From Dendrophyllia cribrosa (taxonomy: Eukaryota; Cnidaria; Anthozoa; Scleractinia; Dendrophylliidae), in the NCBI GenBank assembly GCA_024195265.1, contig JAJLRJ010000001.1, positions 1,343,910 to 1,407,909 of the forward strand: a DNA stretch of 64,000 nucleotides, read 5' to 3'. The notes under the pieces are model-generated. The model was not told where the DNA came from. It ran no database searches and saw only the letters and a list, made by a program, of their open reading frames with translations. Below are positions 55,739-64,000 of this stretch, piece by piece (position 1 is the first letter of the stretch; the number at the start of each line of letters is the position of its first letter). The translations under genes and the position numbers were made by a program.

Positions 55739-56242
55739 TTACATTTTAAGAAAGGATTCCAATCTTGCTTCAAAAAAGACTAAACGTTCCCGCTTCCACC
55801 ACCTGCTGAAGTAGGTTATTCCACTCGTGAGCAATGCGGACAAAAATGAATATTTGTATGAATTAAACTTTGCGCTTTTCTTGAATAATTTAAAATAATG
55901 GTTAGCGCGAGTGCGGTTATTTTTAGTTAGTTCAAAGAAGTCACTGAAGTTCAAACTATTTAGGCCAAATAAATAGAACCACGTCGCTTTCATATCCCCC
56001 AAGAGAGTATTAAGGGTAAGTAAATATCTTCTCTTGTCGTCATAAGAAAAAAAGGAAAAAAAGGAATGACTGATTGGTCCAGAAATACCATTTTTCTTCC
56101 AATAATTTCCGTGCCTGGAATTTGCGGGATAATTTTGTCTGCGGCACTTTCGGCATGGAGCTCCAAATTGATTGGCCCTAGTCTGATTATATGCCTTTTC
56201 AGAACCTATATAAATAAAGTATTTTTGGTCCAATAAAAACAA
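55739..56242 (-). pseudogene. LINE reverse-transcriptase C-terminal fragment, copy B
   Basis: It is the counterpart of 28548-29106. A 1-base difference makes the frame open over 167 codons here. Confidence 0.7.
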
Positions 56243-56569
56243 AAAAACGTCTGAAGAAGTCTTTAGAAGTATAAAATACCTTTGTTCCTAAAAACAAGAG
56301 GGAATCGGTAAGTGTTTGACATAGTATATTGTTTTTGACACTCCAGGAAAATCTATTTATATAGAGAGCTTATAAAAGATATTACAGAAGTTCAGACAAA
56401 AAATCGTATATCGCGCTCAAAGAAGAAAAAGAGGAACATTTGCTTAATAGCTGGAATTTGTAAGCAATGATACTGTCTTTTTATGTTCAAGCCTTTTACA
56501 TGAGCATTTCCCAAATTTGTGTGTTAAAAACAATCATTTGAGTTTAAAACCACACAGGTAGCAAAGAAA

Positions 56570-56680
56570 ATGAACAAGAAGCTGATCTGTGTTGTGCTCC
56601 TGACGGTACTTGTCATAGCCGCCGAGTCACAGCCACCTGTATATAACCGGAATCGCTTCGGCGGTAAAAGGCATTTTAAG
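56570..56680 (+). CDS. Secreted peptide precursor 2, exon 1
   Basis: Thirty-seven codons with the same signal peptide as gene 1. The processing region reads NRNRFGGKR, so Gly directly precedes Lys-Arg, giving a usable but one-residue-extended amidation site. The donor is AAG|GTAAAT. A TATAAAA box lies at 56371-56377. It joins exon 2 at 57518. Confidence 0.7.
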
Positions 56681-56988
56681 GTAAATGAAAAGTTTACGTT
56701 GTTTTAAGTGTATAAGCTGAAGCCTTCTTTCTTTTTTTATAGTGCTTTTTAATTTGGATAGGTCTATTTTTATTTTTTTTCTGTCGATGTATGTTCTATT
56801 TTAACTACACTTTAAAGCCAGCCCTTTATTTCAAACAGCCCAACTAAACCTTTTATTCATATTTAGCATAATAGATGACTAATTCCATATATTCACTTTC
56901 TTTCAATAAGGCTCACAGTCCAACTTAGATAAGGTCACGCCAAACGAATATATTTCAGTTTTATTTAAACGAAATAAGGATCCATTAA

Positions 56989-57445
56989 AATGCCCATAAC
57001 GATTTTTTTTTTATTTTCTTATCTAAATCTACACGTCACGTAATGAACATCCGCGAAAAATTATTTTGATTTCAGCAAAACGTGAATTTTTTATGATTTT
57101 TAAAGTCTTCGAAATTTGCCGTCATTTTGGTCTACCATTCGCATTAGTCTCCTCTCGGTCTCTCTCGGTTAACAAAGGATCCGTGACGTTGATTAAGGAA
57201 CACATAACTTCAAACAAAGGAACCTGTGACTTCAAACAAAGGAACTGTGACGTACATTAAGGAACATGTGAGCCCGTTGGCCTTCTTAACAGCGGGACGG
57301 GTATACCGCAAAAAATAGGATTTGGAAGATTTGAAATATTCATAAAAAATTCACGTTTTGCTGAAATCAAAAATTTTTTTCGCAGATGTTCATTACGTGA
57401 CGTGTAGATTTAGATAAGAAAATAAAAAAAATCGTTATGGGCACT
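56989..57445. mobile_element. TTAA MITE in the intron of peptide gene 2
   Basis: It is the same insertion as 29798-30238 with TTAA at 56985-56988 and 57446-57449. After it, about 380 bp of intron present in copy A are missing. Confidence 0.85.
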
Positions 57446-57517
57446 TTAATTTCCTTCCTTCTTTCTGTTAATCATCACACATATCATAATGTGTCTTTCA
57501 ATTTCGTGTGTTCGCAG

Positions 57518-57619
57518 GCTACAATCAATAAGAGAGAGTACTGTGCCAGAGCCACACAGATCTGCAGCCCTCAACATGACGACTTGTCGAGCGATGACCC
57601 CAACTTCTCGGGCGTTTAG
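57518..57619 (+). CDS. Secreted peptide precursor 2, exon 2
   Basis: The acceptor TTCGCAG and the 33 codons plus stop match exon 2 of gene 1 exactly (KREYCARATQIC and acidic tail). The total precursor is 70 residues. The intron is 837 bp against 1214 bp in gene 1. Confidence 0.7.
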   Translation, partial: ATINKREYCARATQICSPQHDDLSSDDPNFSGV

Positions 57620-58320
57620 CAGAAGAAACAAAAGGGACAAATAATCAACTCAGAGCCTGAGAAACGTCCCTTTTGGCAGCGAGAGCACTTTTGAGTAACT
57701 CCATTGATATTAGTCTCTGTCATTAAACAATAAAAAATGGAATGCCCAAAATGAGAATCTGGCCATGTGTGTGTGTGCGTCTTCTTTCATTTTTATCTCG
57801 TGAATACGCGAAGCATTGAACAACATTTAGTATACGGGGACAGATATGAAAATTTTCACCCATTCCATCATCTGTAAACTTTTTTAATTTCCCAGTGTAT
57901 TACGTGTAATAAGACGATTGCTGTAGTAAACTTTTTTCCCAGTGTAATTACGTCATCTAGCTGTCTAGACAGTCTCGATTCACACCACGCATATTTATGT
58001 CACGCTAAGATGTATTGGTCGTTTCAAATCTGTTTTTCTTTGACTCCAAAATCAGTATGGAAAATTAAAACCGATCTGTGGACTTAACCTTACCTTGTTT
58101 CTTGGTATTCACGAGATGGCTCTTAGAACGTTCGATTAGAAATCATGAATAGGAAAGAGCTGTAAATTTATGGTAGGTAAAGTGTCCAATACTCACGAAA
58201 TGTTTATCTTTACATCAATTGTAGTAGTATAGCAAAATTATGTTATCTGCCTTCATTTACGAGAAGTCAGTTTGATTCATACTGGAAACTTTCCTACTTG
58301 TTGCAGCCTTTGTTGCTTTA

Positions 58321-58882
58321 AGGCCGGCACACACTAGGGAACACGTTGCGGGGACATGAAGCGGGGACATGTTGCTGCGACAGTTTTCCTCGTGTGACAT
58401 CCCTGTTTTTGCGAAAAAGTTCTGTTGCGGGGACGCAATTCACGAAATTCAGCTGGTTTGAATTCTTGCGTCATGAAGCGGGCACAAAATGACCCCCATT
58501 TCGATGTCGCATCGTGTGCACTGCTCTTGCAAACTGTCCCCGCTACAAAATAGGCGTAGTAGGCTCCTTTTTCTTCTCTTCTTTTCAGCCATTTGCGTAT
58601 CCATCGTTTTCGGTCAACATAATTACACATTTCTTCATCTAGTAATATCATTGACAGTAGTAGAAGCTTAATTTTACCTAACCATAGAGTCCGCCATCTT
58701 TCTTTGCTCGTATACTAGTTCCCAGGCGCCCTTAGTGATTTCTGTGATTTTTATACCTCAATCCGCTTTGTGTGCACCAGCTTGCGTACTGTCCCTGCAA
58801 CATGCACCAGTATGCTGTGCACACGAAGGTGCTTGTCCCCGCTTCATGTCCCCGCAACATGTGCCCTGGTGTGTGCCAGCCT
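58321..58882. mobile_element. PIF/Harbinger-like MITE, copy B
   Basis: It is the counterpart of 31503-32082 with TTA at 58318-58320 and 58883-58885, and a small internal deletion near 58440. Confidence 0.7.
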
Positions 58883-61273
58883 TTATAAACGAGTGGAATG
58901 GGGGTTAACTTTTTTTCGTGAAATTTCCTGTATTACTAGTTCAGGAACTTACAAATTGCTATCATTGCACACCTATTTAGTACACAGTTTTAAATTATAT
59001 AGATTTTTTTTAATAAACAACTTTATTTTAAACAATACATTATTTACATCACTACATTACAATATGATACTACACGAACTACGCAGACGTACGATTACAT
59101 TTACAAATTTACTAATACTAATTATAGAAGAGCTATCCACTTTCGGCGAAAAGCAGGCAAGCATTTCTTTGCAATTGCAGTTTCTTTAATTATTTCAAGT
59201 TTTTCTTGGATTCGCAGCAGGAAGTTACAGAAGTATAGTTCACCTTGGCGCCTGTCAATACCATGTGATGACGTTCTCGTAAGAGTGTTGAATTGCATTA
59301 AACTGGCACGTTTTGTTTATTTTGGTAATATTTTACTGTATATTTTTAATGCGCATTAAATGTCAGTTTTGCTTACTATTTTAAAGAGACAGTCGCAAAA
59401 CATACTTTATTTGAAAGAGCAGATAACACATCTGCGAAAGGGTAGAACTGAGAACTTATCCCCTGCAAACACGGTAACAATGCACGTTTTGAACTGAATT
59501 TCTCCAATTGTATGCTGTGTCGCAATGTTACATTGATCTTCCCTCGCAGAGCGTTTTAATTCAAGTTGTATGAACCGCGAAGAAACAATTCAAGTTACAG
59601 GTGAAATTTTCACTTTAAGTGATGTGGTTAGTGCTCAAAAGCAATTTAAATTTCCTTTGTTACCCTGATTTTGTCCTTATTAAACTTTCATTTGAAAAGC
59701 AAAACTGATTAAAATTTAAAGTTACTAAAGGTTACTGAACTTATTTTAATATATTATATTTATTATTAATATTTTTTCTACGATTACATATGGTCACGTA
59801 CAGCTTGTTTTTGGCAACAAACACTGTGAAAATAACAATGTTTTCTAAGAGTAGTCGGTAAACCCCCAAAACGTTGCTTTTTTCATATGGGCATCGCATT
59901 ATCTGACTGTGCCAAAAGTATTAAAATTATCTATCGACGATTTTTGGCGAACTTCCTTGAGAGAGCGGTCGAATGTTTTGAAGTTTCTCGTCCTGTCTGC
60001 TTTAGAATGTAATGATTTTTCAATTTCCATGAGCTCGAGGTTACTCCTTATTTGGCAACTGCAAACAAATTAGCTAGCTTATTACGCCGGTGAGAAACAC
60101 AACTTCGCCAAAATAGTTTTGTGCGGTAAAAATAAAGTGACGGTCATATTACATCGCTGGCGCCCTTAGATCGATTTTTATAATGTAAGGTAATAAAGCT
60201 GATTTTAAAAGGCTTTTGTCTCAGATTCGCTATGTATACATCATATTTTACTGACAACTGCGAGGTCAAGGATGAAAATAAGAAAATCTTTGATTTGTGA
60301 ATTGATTAGGACGCTAGAGCATGGTTCAATGTTAAAACAATCGATTTTAATGTTCAAATCCCGTTAAAGCCCTTTTTTTGTCAGGCTTCTTTGCAATTGC
60401 TTGAATTACATATGCAACGAAAAACAGGGTCGTTTATTCACTTTACCTTTTCTTTTCTATTTTATTCGCTAAAATTGTTAACAAAAAAAGAAATGTTCAA
60501 GTTTTTTTAATCTCATAGAATGAACTCAACTAAAGACTACACTCCAGCAAAGCAAGTTGTGTCAGCCCATCATCGTTCCTGTTTTCTAGCTGGCAAAACA
60601 ATGAATGCTTAAATCAACATTTTCATTAAGTTAATTGGTTCACCGCAGGAAGTATTTAATACACAGACTTGGTAATAACGTCAGTTTATTTAGCAAACTA
60701 GTAAAAATGATTTCAAAATTTTCTTCAGCTGTCAACTTGCATTATTTACAATTTCAACAGGAAGTTAAATCCACGCTAGTTGAACTTCTAATCACTTATC
60801 AAATTTCCCATTTTATTTGAACTACCACAAACCAATTTTACTGAACACATATAGCTTTGTCAAGGTAGCACCGATATTAATTGCTCGTTCAATTACGAAA
60901 GACGCCTAAACGTTCAGCATACCAATTGTTATTTTTACAGTGTAAAGCATCGAAGTAACTAAAAAGCAACGCAGCACAATAAATATCTTATTCTCAGCTT
61001 ACAACTGCATCCAGCAGCAACAAGAAATCCATATATATGCACATACAAGTACATAGGTTTTCGTACTTGCTGTTAAATACAATAAAACATGACATAGTAG
61101 TTTATTCAAAATGTTGGAAAAGAAAAACCAAAAACAACAAGAAAAGGAAACACGAGGTCAACTGTATAACGTTGAACTTCCCTAAAATAAAAATAGAAAA
61201 GAACAATGTATATATGTGTGTATTAAAAAAGGTCATAATGACAATAAAAACTACGATATCGCTATTTACATAT

Positions 61274-61704
61274 TTACATTTTAAGAAAGGATTCCAATCT
61301 TGCTTCAAAAAAGACTAAAAGTTCCCGCTTCCACCACCTGCTGAGGTAGGTTATCCCACTCGTGAAAAATGCGGACAAAAAATGAATATTTGTATGAATT
61401 AAACTTTGCGCCTTTCTTGAATAATTTAATAGAATGGTTAGCGCGAGTGCGGCTATTTTTAGTGAGTTCAAAAAAGTCACTGAAGTTCAAACTGTTTAGG
61501 CCAAATAAATAAAACCATGTCGCTTTCATCCCCCAAGAGAGTATTAAAGGTAAGTAAATATCTTCTCTTGTCGTCATATAAGAAAAAAAGGAAAAATATA
61601 GTAATGATTGATTGGCCCAGAAATACCATTTTTCTTCCAATAATTTCCGTGCCTCGAATTTGAGGGATAATTTTGTCGGCGGCACTTTTGGCATGGAGCT
61701 CCAA
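61274..61704 (-). pseudogene. LINE reverse-transcriptase C-terminal fragment, third copy
   Basis: It is the counterpart of 28548-29106 with several frameshifts. Confidence 0.65.
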
Positions 61705-62139
61705 GTTTAAAGCAATTGATTAGCCCAAGACTAATTATATGGCTTTTTAGAACATATATAAATAAAGTGTTTTGGTCGAATAAAAAAACGTCTGAAAAAG
61801 TCTTTAGAAGTATAAAATACCTTTGTTCCTAAAAACAAGAGGGAATCGGTAAGTGTTTGACTGAGTATATTGCTTTTGACACTCCAGGAAAACCTATTTA
61901 TATAGCCAAGAGCTAAAAAAAATATTGCGGAAGCTCAGACAAAAAATCGTATATCGCGCTCAAAGAAACAAAAGAGGAACATTTGCTTCATAGCTGGAAT
62001 TTGTAAGCAAACATACTGTCTTTTTTATGTTCAAGCCTTTCACTTTCACGAGCAGAAAACATAAAATTAAAAGAAACATCCCAAATTTGTGTGTCAAAAA
62101 CAATCATTTGAGTTCAAAACCACGCAGGTAGCAAAGAAA

Positions 62140-62241
62140 ATGAACAAGAAGCTGATCTGCGTTGTGCTCCTGATGGTGCTTGTCATAGCCGCCGAGTCTC
62201 AGCCAAATCGTGATAATCGCTTCGGTAAAAGGCACGGAGAG
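62140..62241 (+). CDS. Secreted peptide precursor 3, exon 1
   Basis: Thirty-four codons to the donor GAG|GTAAAG. The signal peptide is retained with one change (LLMVLVIAAES). The mature start reads QPNRDNRFGKRHGE. Here Arg-Phe-Gly-Lys-Arg is a textbook cleavage and amidation site, predicting a short Gln-initiated peptide ending in Arg-Phe-amide. It is three codons shorter than genes 1 and 2. The exact second exon is expected about 100 bp beyond the window end. The proximal TATAAAA is lost. Confidence 0.7.
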
Positions 62242-62389
62242 GTAAAGGACAAGTTTGCGTTGTTTACTGTACATTTATATTTCGTCCTAGTATTATATTT
62301 TCCTTAACCATATTTTGCCTGGGCTAATTTTGAGTTCCCTCGTAACTTCAAGAACATAAAAAAAAAGAAAACTTCAAGAACATTAAGGC

Positions 62390-62860
62390 TATGACAACGA
62401 AACAAAGAGGGTACATAGTACGTCCAAAGCTATCTCCCTTGCGGTCCGCACAATGGAACGATGACGTCATATGACGTAGTTATTAGCTTATTAGTAATAC
62501 GGCCGCCATCTTGGATCCGCCATTTTGGATTTTTGAAATTTTTCGAAACCTCTTAAAAATCGTCAAAATTGACTCAAAATTTATCAAAACCAATTAATAA
62601 ACGCTAAATGACGTCAAAAATGTAAAAGTTATACCGATAAACATTGTTTTTCTTTATTCAAAGGTAAAAATATGCAAATTTCAAAAAACATGGCTGCAAA
62701 AATCTTGTTGCCATGGAAACATCAAGTCACGTGATCAATAAAATGTCACATGAATTTGTTGCCAGATAAATTTTAGGAGAAATCAAAAAGTTTGATGGCG
62801 TTTGAACACATATTAAAGAAGTTATGAATGTTGAAAGTTAGCGCGGACATTTTCTAGACA
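62390..62860. mobile_element. Fragment of the 26142-type MITE family
   Basis: ATTAAGGCTATGACAACGAAAC to GAAAGTTAGCGCGGAC matches the interior of 26142-26705 at moderate divergence. Both terminal repeats are missing. It lies in the intron of peptide gene 3. Confidence 0.65.
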
Positions 62861-63448
62861 TTAAAGTAAACATTAAATTAAATGCTAGTTTAGTTTACAA
62901 GCTGAAGCCTTCTTTCGTTTTGTCTTTTTTTGTCTTTTTTAATATTAGATAGGTCTATCTATTTTGAACCCACTTCTCCATATAATGACTAAACCTAGAT
63001 TTTAGTATAGTTGGCATAATATGCACGTACGGCTATTCCATATACCAACTGTCTTTGCACAAGGCTCACTGAACTTAGATAAGGTCACGCCAAACGAATT
63101 AAACGAAATAAGGATCCATTAAATTTCCTTCGTGTGATAGTGTGTGTTAGCGGCCTGGTCGTTTTGTTCCACAAAAAAGCCGAATATACGCCCTTCGAAA
63201 AATATGCCCACCGAATCACAGACTCAAAAAGCCTACAGAAAACAAACCCCTGGTCTAATACTAAGGGTAAACGTTCAAATACAAATGGTTAGTAAGTCAG
63301 CAGGCTGTTGAACTTTCTTTACTTTTCTTTTTAGAACTAACGGCAGTACAGTTACCATAAAAAGAAAGCGTGTTATGTTCATGAAATATTTACGTTGTTT
63401 TGTTGCAATGAAACTTGTTTTTCTTTACCATATGTTCAGAACGTTTAA

Positions 63449-63879
63449 CCCATTGACGGCCGTGCCGGCCAAAACCGGCCGTACAATACTCCACTGCTTT
63501 AAAAAATTGCGGCCATTTTTCCAGTTCAACGAGCAACGAGCCAAATTCGTAAACGAAGTACAACACCTAACTCGCTTCGTTGAGAAGTGGACTCTGAACT
63601 ACCTCCAAGCTTAATGATGCTCATCAGGCAGCTACTAAAGATGAAAAATGGCTGTGGACTTACCAAAAAATCGCAGAAACACCATATTGAAGACTTTATT
63701 GCAATCCAACAAAGCAAAATAACAATGTCAGAATGACGTTTCCAGTAAACTCGAGCCTTCAGTGTTTTAGAACAGCAGCACTTTCAATGGTAACTTCAAA
63801 TATGGAGTCACGAAATCCTATGGATCGTTTATATACAGAAAATCACTCAAAAACGAAAAAGGCCGCGGGCGTCAATGGG
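63449..63879. mobile_element. TTAA MITE in the intron of peptide gene 3
   Basis: CCCATTGACG and CGTCAATGGG are inverted, flanked by TTAA (63445-63448, 63880-63883). Copy A has the uninterrupted TTCAGAAATTTTAACTGTGC at about 30492. Both-strand short frames inside are not supportable genes. Confidence 0.8.
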
Positions 63880-64000
63880 TTAAAATGCGCTCTTCAATTA
63901 AAAGCCAAACACTTTCTTTCAATAATAAGTCATTGAATAAATACAAGCCCTTGGTATATATTTGTAATTTGTACTGAATGATTTGCTATTGTTGGAAAAG

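Larger units (their letters stand above)
36283..59256 (+). repeat. Segmental duplication, copy B
   Basis: It corresponds to 15983-32436. Extra material is the composite insert at 42571-51043, MITEs at 53408-53818 and 53899-54385, and the full minus-strand frame at 41465-41779. Missing material is the block equivalent to 21010-23850, the MITE at 26142 and about 0.4 kb of the peptide-gene intron. Its end joins the third copy head to tail at 59256/59257. Confidence 0.88.
59257..64000 (+). repeat. Third, partial segmental copy
   Basis: It starts AATACCATGTGATGACG, matching 25936 and 52820, immediately after CTTGGCGCCTGTC of copy B. It is more diverged than A and B are from each other, lacks the intron TTAA MITE and the 26142 MITE, and continues past the window end. 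Confidence 0.85.

Noticed and set aside
63375..63614. 79-codon frame near the window end
   Set aside because: It crosses the left boundary of a MITE, so it is a chance fusion of intron and element sequence.

Overview
The window looks like accessory DNA from a eukaryote, most likely an anthozoan cnidarian such as a stony coral. The evidence is spliced small secreted-peptide genes, AT-rich introns, degenerate LINEs, TTAA- and TTA-flanked miniature elements and long poly-G repeats; no species marker was found, so the taxon is an inference. No rRNA, tRNA or CRISPR array was recognised. Most of the sequence is mobile DNA and recent duplications.

Positions 1-2329: a LINE tail, a poly-G repeat, a hAT-like element and a degraded Arg/Glu-rich coding fragment. 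Positions 2330-15434: one complete 13.1-kb Mutator-like (MULE) transposon with 60-bp perfect terminal inverted repeats, arrays of ~220-bp subterminal repeats and a 9-bp target duplication (TATTCTTTA). Its two long open frames encode, in order, a Ulp1-type cysteine protease, an acidic linker, a FAR1/WRKY-GCM1-like zinc finger, a MULE DDE transposase, a SWIM finger, an AT-hook and a C-terminal PHD finger. A one-base shift at an A10 run separates the frames. Nested in its right arm is a LINE remnant, itself split by a 1.25-kb element with its own 9-bp target duplication. That inner element carries the 5' end of a RecQ-like helicase gene, so it resembles a Pack-type gene-capturing transposon.

Positions 15983-64000: a segmental duplication. 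Copy A is 15983-32436, copy B is 36283-59256, and a third partial copy starts at 59257 and runs off the window. Each copy carries a two-exon gene for a ~70-residue secreted peptide with neuropeptide-precursor features: a signal peptide, an N-terminal Gln-Pro, an Arg-Phe-Gly segment before Lys-Arg, then a Cys-x6-Cys loop. The paralogues differ exactly at the Arg-Phe-Gly processing site. Copies A and B also carry a Thr-rich minisatellite and a small minus-strand reading frame or its remnant. The copies differ by clean transposon insertions with paired empty sites.

Copy B is enlarged by an ~8.5-kb insert (42571-51043) containing a 53-bp palindrome, a minus-strand Ty3/Gypsy-like LTR retrotransposon (LTRs identical by eye, intact pol, broken gag), a 118-bp minisatellite and hAT-like and THAP-like remnants. 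Between copies A and B (32437-36282) lie a decayed LINE and a partial duplicate split by a poly-G element. The near-identity of the long copies means an uncollapsed-haplotype assembly artefact must be excluded.
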